From Muribaculaceae bacterium Isolate-013 (NCI) (GTDB lineage Bacteria; Bacteroidota; Bacteroidia; Bacteroidales; Muribaculaceae), in NCBI GenBank assembly GCA_004102785.1, contig SCEJ01000014.1, positions 1 to 61,740 on the forward strand: a stretch of 61,740 bases of DNA, in the 5' to 3' direction. The notes beneath the pieces were generated by a model. That model was not told the origin of the DNA and made no database searches. It was given only the letters and a program-made list of their open reading frames with translations. This document shows, one piece after another, positions 1-8,457 of this stretch. The translations under genes and the position numbers were made by a program. Each line of letters opens with the position of its first letter. The first letter of the stretch is position 1.

Positions 1-1
1 C

Positions 2-91
2 AATGCCAAAATCAAGGCGTTCAGAACACAGTTCCGGGGAGTCGGAGACATCAAGTTCTTTATGTTCAGACTGGCCACACTATACTCTTGA
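2..91 (+). pseudogene. C-terminal end of an IS transposase, cut by the window edge
   Basis: An open frame running in from the left edge ends at the TGA at 89-91. It encodes about 29 residues, including NAKIKAFRTQFRGV and, near the end, KFFMFRLA. This is the typical C-terminus of Bacteroidetes ISAon1/ISL3-type transposases, which end in FNAKIK...FRGV...FFLFRL. Whether the gene is intact upstream cannot be seen. It does not belong to the prophage, which starts at the attachment core at 234. Confidence 0.55.
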
Positions 92-187
92 TACTCTCTC
101 CCGCCCACCGGAAAAATCCGCTGACCCTGATTTATAGATGTTTAGATAGTGACTATTGTAGTGACTATGGGCGATAGGGACTAAAAG

Positions 188-226
188 AAAAATCGCCAAC
201 TCTTTTGGAATTAGCGATTTAACTTT
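188..226 (-). terminator. Terminator-like hairpin beside the left attachment site
   Basis: On the minus strand AAATCGCTAA pairs with TTGGCGATTT (one G-U pair) around a short loop and is followed by a T-rich run. It sits about 10-45 bases from the tRNA 3'-end core. It would end a tRNA-Phe transcript if this copy of the core were attached to the tRNA. Equivalent hairpins lie beside the other two core copies. Confidence 0.55.
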
Positions 227-233
227 CTTGGAG

Positions 234-247
234 GTGGTGCCACCAGG
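234..247. other. Prophage left attachment site (att core)
   Basis: GTGGTGCCACCAGG matches the 3' end of the tRNA-Phe gene at 61225-61238. Thirteen of these bases recur at 45561-45573 next to the prophage integrase. The two copies at 234 and 45561 flank the prophage, as expected for integration into a tRNA 3' end. Confidence 0.8.
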
Positions 248-286
248 CACAACGCGGTTACTGCTCGTCAGTAGTTTAATACCCTA

Positions 287-309
287 TTGTGCCGACATTG
301 TGCCGACTT
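287..309 (+). repeat. Prophage integrase arm-type repeat, left
   Basis: The 15-mer TTGTGCCGACATTGT at 287-301 is followed at once by a second partial copy (TTGTGCCGACTT, 298-309). The identical 15-mer lies at 45460-45474, the same side of the opposite attachment site. Paired repeats close inside both att sites are typical integrase or excisionase arm sites. Confidence 0.5.
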
Positions 310-317
310 TAAGGGGT

Positions 318-620
318 TTATTTTGCTTTACGGTCGCTCATTAGTATTTCGATTGTCCGCTCTTTTTCCTTCAGTAGTTCCTTCAGGTGAGCCACCTCGC
401 GGCGGAGCGCGTCGGATTCATCGGCGGCGAATCCGTCGAAGAAGATACCAGCCGACACGCCTAATTCTTTGGCGATTAGCTCTATTGTTGTCGAGTTGGT
501 CGAACCGCGTCGGATTGCGCTCTGTATGGAGCTTTCATCGCGGCCTATTCGTTGCGACAGCTCTCGAATAGTCATTTTCTTGCGCTCACACAAATCTCTG
601 ATTAAAAGAAGATTAGCCAT
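318..620 (-). CDS. Prophage repressor, Cro/CI-type HTH protein
   Basis: A 100-residue protein with a helix-turn-helix of the Xre/CI family at about residues 12-58 (TIRELSQRIGRDESSIQ, then IELIAKELGV) and a heptad-rich C-terminal helix (about 68-95) that probably dimerises. It is the only leftward gene at this end and faces the early operon across a 105-base gap holding imperfect direct repeats (GGGATTATTTAC at 649-660 and GGGATTTATTAC at 670-681, 21 bases apart). This is the usual layout of a lysogeny switch. Domain assignment is firm; the repressor role is inferred from position. Confidence 0.72.
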   Translation of the reverse strand: MANLLLIRDLCERKKMTIRELSQRIGRDESSIQSAIRRGSTNSTTIELIAKELGVSAGIFFDGFAADESDALRREVAHLKELLKEKERTIEILMSDRKAK

Positions 621-648
621 CGGATTTAATATTTTACAATTTTTAACA

Positions 649-689
649 GGGATTATTTACCTGACTAATGGGATTTATTACTACATTTG
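649..689 (+). promoter_or_regulatory. Early promoter with probable repressor operators
   Basis: TACATTTG at 682-689 is a good Bacteroidetes -7 box. Two imperfect direct repeats (649-660 and 670-681) overlap its upstream part and are spaced 21 bases, two helical turns. The 11-mer ATTATTTACCT (652-662) recurs at 18434-18444, 29-30 bases before another -7 box. Confidence 0.55.
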
Positions 690-725
690 CAGAGTAAAAT
701 TAACAAAAATATTTCAGTTCTACAA

Positions 726-1016
726 ATGAAGAATCAAATTAAAGACCTTACGGACTCTAATATTTTGCGCGGTTGGCTGGATTCTCTCCCCCGCGCAGAC
801 TACAACAAGCATAAAGCCGGTTTGGTTGTCGCTTGTGCCGAAAGCAGAAGCAAAATACTGAACTGGATATACGGGCGTTGCAAAGTGCCAAACTCGGCAA
901 AGAAACTAATAAACGCCTATACCCTTCAGGTTTCAGGTAAGGAAATATTCACGATAGCCAAGCCGGAGGAATTGACCGAAGGCGTAAGCGGCCACGCCTC
1001 CGGCACGGCTATTTAA
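726..1016 (+). CDS. Small early phage protein, possible DNA-binding regulator
   Basis: First gene of the rightward early operon, 96 residues from the ATG at 726, which follows a TACATTTG promoter by about 35 bases. An upstream in-frame start at 687 would lie inside the promoter and is unlikely. The sequence is predicted mostly helical, with basic stretches (SRSKILNWIYGRCKVPNSAK). Facing the repressor, it occupies the position of a Cro-like or early control gene, but no clear HTH is visible. Function unknown. Confidence 0.6.
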   Translation: MKNQIKDLTDSNILRGWLDSLPRADYNKHKAGLVVACAESRSKILNWIYGRCKVPNSAKKLINAYTLQVSGKEIFTIAKPEELTEGVSGHASGTAI

Positions 1017-1040
1017 TAACCATATAACCCCGCTCGAAAT

Positions 1041-1322
1041 ATGAAAAAAATTATCACCTTCGGACAGCACTCCGCAGAACTCCATGCCGGCGAACATCGT
1101 GCCGCTCTCGTAATATCCGAAAAGTGCTTACCGGTTGGCCTCGCCGACGTGCTTAATGAAGCCGGCGACATACACGTCCACAACGTCCAGAAGAATGACG
1201 ACGGTTTCGGTTGTATCGGTATCACCCACGACCTCTCCGTTTCCGACCTTATAGCCGAGGTTCGTGACGCTATTACTCGCGTGTACGACACTGATACGAC
1301 CGTTTCAAATGCGCGACCCTAA
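1041..1322 (+). CDS. Hypothetical early phage protein
   Basis: A 93-residue mixed alpha/beta protein starting MKKIITFGQHSAEL, 24 bases after the previous stop. It has a run of His and Asp residues (HVHNVQKNDD) but no motif I recognise. Codon use matches the surrounding phage genes. It overlaps the next small gene by 14 bases, which suggests translational coupling within the early operon. Confidence 0.6.
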   Translation: MKKIITFGQHSAELHAGEHRAALVISEKCLPVGLADVLNEAGDIHVHNVQKNDDGFGCIGITHDLSVSDLIAEVRDAITRVYDTDTTVSNARP

Positions 1323-1488
1323 AACGCTGTATGATTTACGCTATTATGCCCGTCGACGTGGCTACCGTTTCAGTAAAACGGAGCGAGTAGTCACAACGCC
1401 GGAGGCGAATCGTTCCGCCCGCGTGGAGGAACGGCTGAAGGCTTTCGGTTATGGGATTCAACTAAATTTATTCAGCGATGAAAAATAA
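1309..1488 (+). CDS. Small basic early phage protein
   Basis: A 59-residue protein from the ATG at 1309; the upstream GTG at 1264 lies deep inside the preceding gene and is less likely. It is Arg-rich (LRYYARRRGYRFSKTE) and could bind nucleic acid. No family recognised. It precedes a 130-base gap and then the primase/helicase. Confidence 0.5.
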   Translation: MRDPKTLYDLRYYARRRGYRFSKTERVVTTPEANRSARVEERLKAFGYGIQLNLFSDEK

Positions 1489-1618
1489 TACCGTGTGCGT
1501 CCTTCCCCCTCTTTCGGTTTATTCGTCACTTTGCAAGACCGTTACCCCTCAATCTCGAAAAATGGGGGGGGGTAGAAATCGCCCTAAATTTTTGTAATTA
1601 TGTAACTTGTCACATGAT

Positions 1619-4525
1619 ATGGTAACACCTGAACAGTTATACGCCGCAACAGACGACGGCCTCCGTATCATTGCGCTGCATTACCCCGACGCTCCCGAAG
1701 CTGCAAGGACTAACAGGTCGTTCAAGGCAAGACCCGACGAGCGCACTCCGAGCGCAAGGGTCAAACTAATGAAAGCCAAGGATGGGGCGCAAGTCTGGAA
1801 AATGACAGATTTCGGCGACGAAGGCAGAGCCGAAAGCCCTATTTCCATACACATGAAGCAAACCGGGTTAACCTTCCGTGAAGCTATCCTCGACCTTTCG
1901 GCTATCTTTAATATTACCGATGAAATAAATCGTTCCGTCAACCGGCCGGACGTTCGCCGTCAACCGGCCACAGTGGAACAAACGGAGGGTTCATGGGATA
2001 AGGATATTAACCAAGAGTTTACGGCAAAGGAGTGCGAGATTATGGGGCCGCGTGTCACTCCTGACACACTGAAGGCTCTCCACTGGTACCGGGCTAACCA
2101 TGTCGTTACAGTCAGGAACCGCGAGGCTGTTTATAAATACTCAAACGAGAACTACCCGATTTTTATCCGCGAATGTTGGTTTACTGATTCAAAGGGTAAT
2201 CGTGATTGCTTTTATAAGATTTACGAGCCTCTGAACCCGGAGAAACAGTGGCGTTTCCAATACCAGCCAGCCGGGAAGAAACCACAAAGCTACATTAATG
2301 GTTTGTTTGAGCTTGCCGCAGCATGGAGAGCGTACAACGATACCGAGGAAGCAAAGTGGACCGCCGACCCTGCAAACGAGCACAAGCCCTACCGAGAACA
2401 AAAATTACCCGAAGCGATCATTTGCTCCGGCGAACGCGACGCGGTTTGTGTCCGCTCTCTCGGTTACTACCCTTTGTGGTTCAATTCCGAAACTTATCAA
2501 GTAAGCCAAGAGGAGTGGAACCAGATAACGAAATATGTCGAAACTGTCTATAATATACCTGACATCGACGCAACCGGTCGCCTGAAAGGTACGGAACTCG
2601 CTTTACGCTTTATCGACATACACACCATTTGGCTACCCGAAAAACTGTCCTCATACCGCGACAACCGAGGGAAACCCCGTAAGGATTTCCGAGATTGGAT
2701 GGAGATATGGAGCAGCAAGGGCGATTTTCGCGGCCTTCTGAACCTCGCTACACCCGCAAGGTTCTGGGTTGAATCATGGAACGAGAAAACCAAGAAGAAA
2801 AAATATTCGATAGACATTTCATGTCTGCACGAATTTTTAATGTTGAACGGATTCTACACCCTTCGCGACAAACACGCACCGGGTACGCAGTTCGTGAGGA
2901 TTCAAGGCAATATCGTGAAGCTCGTTACGCCCAAGGAGATACGCGAATTTGTTCTAAACTGGGCAATAGACAGCAAACAAGAGCGCGAACTGCGCAACCA
3001 GATATTGCAAGATTCCAAGTTGTCGGCTCAATACCTCGAAGCCCTTCGAGAAATTGACCCGGATTTCACCAACTACACCGAGCGTTCACAGTTCTTTTAT
3101 TTCCCGAAATTTACCGTCGAGGTTACAGGGCGCGAGATTATCAAGCACGACAACCGCGCCGCCTCTGCCGGTCGTTATGTCTGGGAGGAGAATGTTATCA
3201 ACCATAACATTAAATTCCTTCCTGATATGTTCACGATTACCCACCCCGAAGGGCAATACGAAAGCGAAGATTTCGACATCGAGGTGGCCGAAAATCAAAC
3301 CTCGAATTATTTCAAATACCTGATTAACTCCTCCCGTATTTATTGGCGCAAGGAGTTGGAGGAGCAAGTTAACGCTATGTCGCCGGAAGAAGGGGCGGCG
3401 TATCTCGCAGCTCATAAGTTTGACATCGCCGGCCCGGCGTTGACCGCCGCAGAGATTCAGGAGCAAAAACAGTGTCTTATCAACAAGATTTTTACAATCG
3501 GGTTTATGATGCACCGTTACAAGTCAGAGTCGAGAGCGTGGGCCCCGTTCGTCATGGATAACGTAGTGGGCGAGAACGACCAGTGTAACGGACGTTCCGG
3601 CAAATCCTTCATGTTCCGCGCCCTCTCGAATTTCACGCGCTGGCTGAAGCTGTCTGGGCGTAACCCTAAATTACTGGAGAATCAATTTGCTTTCGAGCAA
3701 GTAAGCAAACATCTCGGAATCGTTGTTGTTGACGATTGCGACGAATATTTACCGTTCAAACAGTTTTACGATAATATCACGTCGGACATCACGATTAACA
3801 CAAAGAATGTTTCAGCCTACACACTGACGTTTCAAGACGCGCCGAAATTCGCCTTTACTACGAACTACGTCCCGAAGGAGTTCGACGGTTCAAGTGTTGG
3901 CCGTATGCTGTTCGTCGTATTCTCCGACTACTACCACCAAAGAACAGAAGATAACGACTATCTCGAAACCCGTCAGATTCGCACGGACTTTAACAAAGAC
4001 CTGTTCGGCAGCGCATACACCGAAGCCGAGTGGGAGGCGGATATAAATTTTGTACTCCAGTGCGTGAAATTTTATCTTTCCGTCGCTCCGTTGCAAGTCA
4101 AAATCGAGCCGCAGATGGGTAATATCATATTCCGTAAGTATCTCCGGGATATGTCCGACAATTTCCGCGAGTGGGCCGAAGGTTATTTCTCTGTTGATGA
4201 AAACGGGTGCGGTGATAATCTTAACCGCGAAATCGTGAGGGAAGATGCTTTCGAGGCTTACAAACGATTCTCCGGCGTGTCTAAAATCACCATGCAGAAA
4301 TTTACAAAATCGCTGAAGGGATTCTGCTTTACTTGTGATTATATCGACTGCCTCAATCCTGAAGAACTACACAATTCAGGTTCGCGAATAATGCGCCGTA
4401 TCGAGGACCCGATAACACACAAGAAGGTACAGAAAGAAATGATTTATCTCCGCACCAAGAAAGAGGCCGAGCGTCTGAAGAATCCCCCGCCGCCCCCTCC
4501 AACCCAGCAGGAAATGCCCTTCTAA
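1619..4525 (+). CDS. Primase-helicase fusion, phage replication protein (SF3/DUF5906-like)
   Basis: A 968-residue replication protein. The N-terminal third resembles a DnaG/toprim-like primase region (AIICSGERDA near residue 265). The C-terminal part has an SF3-type ATPase: Walker A-like GRSGKS near 657-662, Walker B VVVDDCDEY near 702, and a sensor strand FAFTTNYVP near 744. It should prime and unwind phage DNA. The start is set at ATG 1619; a TTG four codons earlier is also open. The Pro-rich tail (PPPPPPT) is unusual. No origin-binding domain is evident; the nearby GTAACAAA repeats (7035-7282) are a candidate origin. Confidence 0.8.
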   Translation: MVTPEQLYAATDDGLRIIALHYPDAPEAARTNRSFKARPDERTPSARVKLMKAKDGAQVWKMTDFGDEGRAESPISIHMKQTGLTFREAILDLSAIFNITDEINRSVNRPDVRRQPATVEQTEGSWDKDINQEFTAKECEIMGPRVTPDTLKALHWYRANHVVTVRNREAVYKYSNENYPIFIRECWFTDSKGNRDCFYKIYEPLNPEKQWRFQYQPAGKKPQSYINGLFELAAAWRAYNDTEEAKWTADPANEHKPYREQKLPEAIICSGERDAVCVRSLGYYPLWFNSETYQVSQEEWNQITKYVETVYNIPDIDATGRLKGTELALRFIDIHTIWLPEKLSSYRDNRGKPRKDFRDWMEIWSSKGDFRGLLNLATPARFWVESWNEKTKKKKYSIDISCLHEFLMLNGFYTLRDKHAPGTQFVRIQGNIVKLVTPKEIREFVLNWAIDSKQERELRNQILQDSKLSAQYLEALREIDPDFTNYTERSQFFYFPKFTVEVTGREIIKHDNRAASAGRYVWEENVINHNIKFLPDMFTITHPEGQYESEDFDIEVAENQTSNYFKYLINSSRIYWRKELEEQVNAMSPEEGAAYLAAHKFDIAGPALTAAEIQEQKQCLINKIFTIGFMMHRYKSESRAWAPFVMDNVVGENDQCNGRSGKSFMFRALSNFTRWLKLSGRNPKLLENQFAFEQVSKHLGIVVVDDCDEYLPFKQFYDNITSDITINTKNVSAYTLTFQDAPKFAFTTNYVPKEFDGSSVGRMLFVVFSDYYHQRTEDNDYLETRQIRTDFNKDLFGSAYTEAEWEADINFVLQCVKFYLSVAPLQVKIEPQMGNIIFRKYLRDMSDNFREWAEGYFSVDENGCGDNLNREIVREDAFEAYKRFSGVSKITMQKFTKSLKGFCFTCDYIDCLNPEELHNSGSRIMRRIEDPITHKKVQKEMIYLRTKKEAERLKNPPPPPPTQQEMPF

Positions 4526-4537
4526 ACCGTTACAGTT

Positions 4538-5938
4538 ATGAAAATAAGAATATTCGAGGCGTTTGCCGGTTACGGCAGTCAGTCGATAGCCCTCCAGCGT
4601 CTGAAGGAGGATTATCCCGGATTCGATTACGAGGTGGCTGGATTCTCCGAAATAGACCGTTTCGCGGTCCTGGCATACTACGCAGCTCGTGACGCCCGTT
4701 TGCAAGGGCATAGTATCGACCGGCTAAATCTGGAGAAATACGAGCCGTCGCCGGAACTCCTCGCCAAATACCCAAACTTTGGAGATATTACCAAGATAGA
4801 ATGGGCAGAGGTGCCGGATTTCGATTTATTTACCTATTCGTTCCCGTGCCAAGACATAAGCACAGCAGGGAAACAAAGAGGTTTTGATGAGGGCAGCGGT
4901 TCGCGTTCCTCATTACTTTGGGAGTGTGCGAGAGCTATCGAGGTGAAACGTCCTAAATTCCTACTTATGGAGAATGTCAAGGCGTTGACCTTCAAGAAGC
5001 ACAAAGATAATTTCAAACGCTGGCGCGACACACTCGAAGCCCTCGGATATTCCAATTACTGGGCTATTCTCAACGCGAAGAATTTCGGCGTTCCGCAGAA
5101 TCGTGAGCGTGTTTTTATGGTAAGTATCTGGGGGGGGCAAAGTTACGAATTTCCGCAGCCTTCCGAAACCCTGACGCGGAGGTTAATCCACGTTCTCGAA
5201 GAAAATGTGGCTGATTCATGGTATCTAAACGAAAAGCAATTACACATGATTATCAACCACAACGAACGCAAACAGTCTGAAGGGTGCGGATTCTCTACGA
5301 GTTTCAAGACGGCCGACGGTATTTCTTGCGCCGTTACTACGCTTTGCGGCAGTCGTCCGACTGATACCTACCTCGCCGAGCCTGTCGCGTGTGCCTATCG
5401 AGGGAGAAACCCGGACAACCCCGGCGACCGCCGTTCCGGGATTCCAACCGTTCAAAGGCTGGAGTTAGGCGGTTCGGTGTCGAATTGTATAACAACAGTT
5501 GACAAGGATAGCCTTCTCGCAGAACCTAAAGTATTAGGCTACACGCGCGACAACAAAGGCGTGGTGGTAGCTCGCCACCTCAAAGACGTAGCCGGAACAG
5601 TATGCAGCTCAAACAGACGTTACACAGGTTCAACGGCTGAATTTATTGTTGAACCCACTGTTATACAGCTACCGCACGGTTTCGCCCGTGGGAACGTCCT
5701 CGATATTGCCCCGGCTGTCACCGCCTCGGCTTATACCGATAACAATTTGATTTGCGTCGGCCACCTCATACGTAAATTCACACCGCGCGAACTGTTCCGC
5801 CTCATGGACTTGCCGGACATCTATATCGACGCGATTCAAGCCGCCGGATTATCAACGACCCAACAACGCAAACTCGCCGGCAATTCTATCGTTGTCGAAC
5901 TCCTTTACCGCATTTTCAAAAACCTATTTATCCAATGA
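4538..5938 (+). CDS. DNA C5-cytosine methyltransferase (orphan, phage type)
   Basis: A 466-residue enzyme with all main m5C motifs: motif I FEAFAGYGSQS (residues 3-13), catalytic PCQ near 103, ENV near 145, QNRERV near 187, and motif X AGNS near 447. The target-recognition region (about 230-400) contains internally similar segments. No cognate restriction enzyme lies nearby, so it probably protects phage DNA from host restriction. Its stop overlaps the start of the CysH-like gene by four bases (ATGA), so the two are translationally coupled. The recognition sequence cannot be read from the protein. Confidence 0.92.
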   Translation: MKIRIFEAFAGYGSQSIALQRLKEDYPGFDYEVAGFSEIDRFAVLAYYAARDARLQGHSIDRLNLEKYEPSPELLAKYPNFGDITKIEWAEVPDFDLFTYSFPCQDISTAGKQRGFDEGSGSRSSLLWECARAIEVKRPKFLLMENVKALTFKKHKDNFKRWRDTLEALGYSNYWAILNAKNFGVPQNRERVFMVSIWGGQSYEFPQPSETLTRRLIHVLEENVADSWYLNEKQLHMIINHNERKQSEGCGFSTSFKTADGISCAVTTLCGSRPTDTYLAEPVACAYRGRNPDNPGDRRSGIPTVQRLELGGSVSNCITTVDKDSLLAEPKVLGYTRDNKGVVVARHLKDVAGTVCSSNRRYTGSTAEFIVEPTVIQLPHGFARGNVLDIAPAVTASAYTDNNLICVGHLIRKFTPRELFRLMDLPDIYIDAIQAAGLSTTQQRKLAGNSIVVELLYRIFKNLFIQ

Positions 5939-6879
5939 CAACCGATATACTTAAAGAGCGTCAGGCGTGGACGCTTGCGCAAAAAGTCGACCACGCTCTC
6001 GCTACTATCGACGTGTTTATTTCCCGTATGGGCGGTATTGACAAAGTGTATTGCTCATTTTCCGGCGGTAAGGATAGCACGGTTTTATTACACCTTTGCC
6101 GAGTTCTTTATCCTGACATTCTGGCGGTGTTTTGCTCTACCGGCAACGAATACCCCGAAATAATACAATTCGTCAGAGAACAAGCGAAGAAGGGCGCAAA
6201 TATACAAGTCATAAGGCCGGAGATTACACCGCGCCAAGTCTGGGCGAAATACGGCTTTCCTCTTGTCGGAAAAGAAACCGCACAAAAGGTTCACAAAGTA
6301 AGATTCAACCCGAACACCGTAACCGCGTCTATCATTATGGGAACCGGCTTTTTCTGTCTGGCTAAGAAATGGCGATACCTATTAACAGAACCTTACGAAA
6401 CATCATCGCAGTGTTGCGATATACTGAAGAAACGCCCGTTTCATAAGTTCGAGAAGATAACCGGACGTCGCCCAATTATTGGAGTAATGGCGGACGAAAA
6501 CGACCTACGAAAAGGCCAATATATCAAGGCTGGCGGTTGTAATGTGTTCGGAGAGAAAGCTGCTTCCCGACCGTTGTCAATATGGACGGAGGCAGACGTG
6601 TGGCAATATATCGAGGAGCAGCGGCTGGATATTGCCGAAATATACCACAAAGGCGCAGCGCGCACCGGCTGCATGGGTTGCGGATTCGGCGCACAGTTCG
6701 CAGACGACCGCCGGTTCTCTATTCTCCTCGATAATCACCCGAAGGCTTACGATATGGTAATGAACTACACGAACAACGGCGTAACCTTCCGCGAGGCTCT
6801 ACGCAAAGCCCTCGCAGTAAATGGGCGATACTTGCCTGACGAGGAGCCGAAGAATCTATTTACCTCGCCGTCATGCTGA
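5935..6879 (+). CDS. CysH/DndC-like ATP-pyrophosphatase with Fe-S cysteines
   Basis: A 314-residue PAPS-reductase-family protein. The PP-loop SFSGGKDS lies at about residues 41-48. Four cysteines fit the [4Fe-4S] pattern of APS reductase and DndC: C160-C161, then C246 and C249 (GCMGCG). Family members activate sulfate or sulfur for assimilation, tRNA thiolation or DNA phosphorothioation. It overlaps the C5 methyltransferase by four bases and ends the early operon just before a strong terminator. A role in nucleic-acid modification or modification-based anti-restriction is more likely than sulfate assimilation, but this is inference; no DndB, D or E partners are present. Confidence 0.8.
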   Translation: MTTDILKERQAWTLAQKVDHALATIDVFISRMGGIDKVYCSFSGGKDSTVLLHLCRVLYPDILAVFCSTGNEYPEIIQFVREQAKKGANIQVIRPEITPRQVWAKYGFPLVGKETAQKVHKVRFNPNTVTASIIMGTGFFCLAKKWRYLLTEPYETSSQCCDILKKRPFHKFEKITGRRPIIGVMADENDLRKGQYIKAGGCNVFGEKAASRPLSIWTEADVWQYIEEQRLDIAEIYHKGAARTGCMGCGFGAQFADDRRFSILLDNHPKAYDMVMNYTNNGVTFREALRKALAVNGRYLPDEEPKNLFTSPSC

Positions 6880-6920
6880 TGAACGCGCACCACACGCATA
6901 AGGTATTTTATTTCGAGCCG

Positions 6921-6970
6921 GGAGCCGGGTCAACTCGTAACAAACGAGGCGGCCCGGCTCCTTCTTTTTA
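6921..6970 (+). terminator. Early-operon terminator
   Basis: GGAGCCGGG (6921-6929) pairs with CCCGGCTCC (6953-6961), with an inner CTCG/CGAG stem, followed by TTCTTTTT. This is a strong intrinsic terminator after the CysH-like gene. Confidence 0.85.
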
Positions 6971-7034
6971 CCTCCGGCCTCGTCCGGCTCCTTCCTTGCC
7001 TCCCCAATACCCCCTCCCTATTTTATTATAAATC

Positions 7035-7282
7035 TTTGTTACCTTGTAACAGAATATTTGCAAAGAGTGTAACAAAGTAAAAATCAATAGAAAATAAAGA
7101 GGGGAAGGCCGTAACAAAAGCGGTAACAAAGGCTATAACAAAAAAATTTCGGTTTGTTACGGCTGTCAGTAGGGGGAAAGTGTGACAAAATGGCGAGGGC
7201 TGTCACAAATTGCGGTTTCGGTTTGTTTCGGTCTTACTTTGTTGACTTTCAAAAGGTTGGTAACGAATAACATTGTAACAAA
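7035..7282. repeat. GTAACAAA repeat array, iteron- or operator-like
   Basis: Exact octamers GTAACAAA or their complement lie at 7035-7042, 7069-7076, 7111-7118, 7123-7130, 7153-7160 and 7275-7282. Degenerate forms (TATAACAAA, TGTGACAAA, TGTCACAAA) lie between them. The block is AT-rich and sits between the early and late modules, so it could be the phage origin or a control region. Confidence 0.6.
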
Positions 7283-7363
7283 AATTTCCGATGATTTTTG
7301 AACTTGTAGGGTAAATAAATCAACACCAACGGAATATATTACCCGCATGTCGTGAAATTATTG

Positions 7364-7371
7364 TATCTTTG
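7364..7371 (+). promoter_or_regulatory. Promoter -7 box before the 7399 gene
   Basis: TATCTTTG fits the Bacteroidetes -7 consensus TAnnTTTG and lies 27 bases before the ATG at 7399. It is downstream of the GTAACAAA array. The -33 element is weak. Confidence 0.5.
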
Positions 7372-7398
7372 CGCTGTAATAATCCAATCCCTCCCCAC

Positions 7399-7866
7399 AT
7401 GATTACCGTTAAAATATCCGTTGAACAACACGTGGCCGAGTATATCCGAGGGAAATACTACGACCACGAAGCCGGAGCCGTCCGATTTCCGTCGGCTCTC
7501 GATATTTACATATTGATTTTCGACCTACTTAAGAAACGCCCCACGGGTTGCCCGGTAGATTCCGGCAATCTTGAATTTGCCTTACCTGAACGGCGCGAGG
7601 GTAAAGACCCGGAATATTACAACTACCTATCCGAGAGAGCGCAGAAGGTTCTCGGTGATAAATTACGTCTGATGATGTGGGCCGAGCTGCACGACTTTAT
7701 GGACGAGAACAAACATATAAACGGGGTTCAGTTCAAAGATTCCGTTTTCCTGTTCATGTCGAAATATGGAATCGAGGGAATCACCGAGGATGCTCTGTTG
7801 AAAAACTACCAGAGGTGGCGCGATAAGTTGCGCCGTAAGAAAAAACGCGGATATAATCGAAAATAA
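7399..7866 (+). CDS. Possible phage late-gene regulator, unknown family
   Basis: A 155-residue protein beginning MITVKISVEQHVAEYI; the frame is open further upstream, but the ATG at 7399 sits at a normal distance from the promoter. It is predicted mainly helical and ends in a very basic tail (RRKKKRGYNRK) that could bind DNA. It has its own promoter and stands alone between the early and head genes, the position where many phages encode the activator of late transcription. That role is inferred from position only. Confidence 0.6.
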   Translation: MITVKISVEQHVAEYIRGKYYDHEAGAVRFPSALDIYILIFDLLKKRPTGCPVDSGNLEFALPERREGKDPEYYNYLSERAQKVLGDKLRLMMWAELHDFMDENKHINGVQFKDSVFLFMSKYGIEGITEDALLKNYQRWRDKLRRKKKRGYNRK

Positions 7867-7995
7867 GTTCATTTTTATAGGGTATTATTTCCCCGACATC
7901 ATGCTCCGTTTTGTCCTTTTTTTGCGGTATTTTTGTCGGAAAAGTGTCGGAAAAATGCCGAGTGACTGATTTACAACATTTTACAACTCCAAAAT

Positions 7996-8403
7996 ATGAC
8001 CCGTTCCACTGTTTCAAGTTGCCACAGCCTTAAAATTATTCCGCTTTCGCGTGTATCGAGGTTCGCCCGGATAAAATCGCGTGTCGTTATGCTTATTCTC
8101 GGAAGTGAGGACGACGCGGTGGCGGTGCCGGGCAGCGTCAAGGTATCGACGACCTCCGATAACGGTATAATAAAGAAAAAAATCACCTTTGAGCGTTCCG
8201 ATGTTTCGGACAGCACCGCCGACGCTCTCGAAGGTTACAAGGTTTCGCGGCTGATAGCTACCTACGTCGATGAATCCGGCAAACGGAGGGTGGCCGGTTC
8301 TCCTGATTGGCCGCTCTCGCTTGATTACAGTATCGGCGACGGAGTTTTCTCCGTCACCCTTCAAGGCGAGGACACCGCGCCCGATGCTTTCCTTATGGAT
8401 TAA
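7996..8403 (+). CDS. Hypothetical phage protein at the head of the late cluster
   Basis: A 135-residue protein with a beta-rich C-terminal half (KVSTTSDNGIIKKKITFERS) directly before the head protease gene. It may be a minor head or connector protein, but I recognise no family. An internal ATG at 8089 would give a 105-residue form that starts at the better-conserved-looking part. The following gap holds a hairpin overlapping the protease start. Confidence 0.5.
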   Translation: MTRSTVSSCHSLKIIPLSRVSRFARIKSRVVMLILGSEDDAVAVPGSVKVSTTSDNGIIKKKITFERSDVSDSTADALEGYKVSRLIATYVDESGKRRVAGSPDWPLSLDYSIGDGVFSVTLQGEDTAPDAFLMD

Positions 8404-8425
8404 AGTCCTTCCGCGCCCGCGCGAT

Positions 8426-8457
8426 ATGTAGTTATTTTGCTGCAAAAATAGCTACAT
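8426..8457 (+). promoter_or_regulatory. Hairpin overlapping the start codon of the head protease gene
   Basis: ATGTAG (8426-8431) pairs with CTACAT (8452-8457), and inner ATTTT pairs with AAAAT around a GCTGC loop. The downstream arm contains the A and T of the protease ATG at 8456. It could limit translation or be a protein-binding site. Confidence 0.4.

Larger units (their letters stand above)
1..247. mobile_element. End of a third element integrated at the tRNA-Phe 3' end (partial)
   Basis: The left edge of the window lies outside the prophage but looks like the tRNA-proximal end of another integrated element. It has the same order as the right end of the 45561-61238 element: a paired direct repeat (TAGTGACTAT at about 152-174, compare the GTGGTGACT pair at 61148-61172), a terminator-like hairpin, then the attachment core. 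It begins with the 3' end of a transposase gene. The full element lies outside the window, so its type is unknown. Confidence 0.5.
6880..7398. other. Gene-free region: early terminator, GTAACAAA repeats, promoter
   Basis: About 520 bases without a gene. It contains the early-operon terminator (6921-6970), six exact copies of GTAACAAA in both orientations plus looser copies between 7035 and 7282, and a promoter at 7364-7371 for the next gene. Confidence 0.8.

Noticed and set aside
1607-1618. TTG start four codons before the primase-helicase ATG
   Set aside because: ATG at 1619 is in frame, and the TTG has no better context.
7035-7282. CRISPR array
   Set aside because: The repeated units are only eight bases, in both orientations and unevenly spaced, with no spacers of constant length; no cas genes are present.
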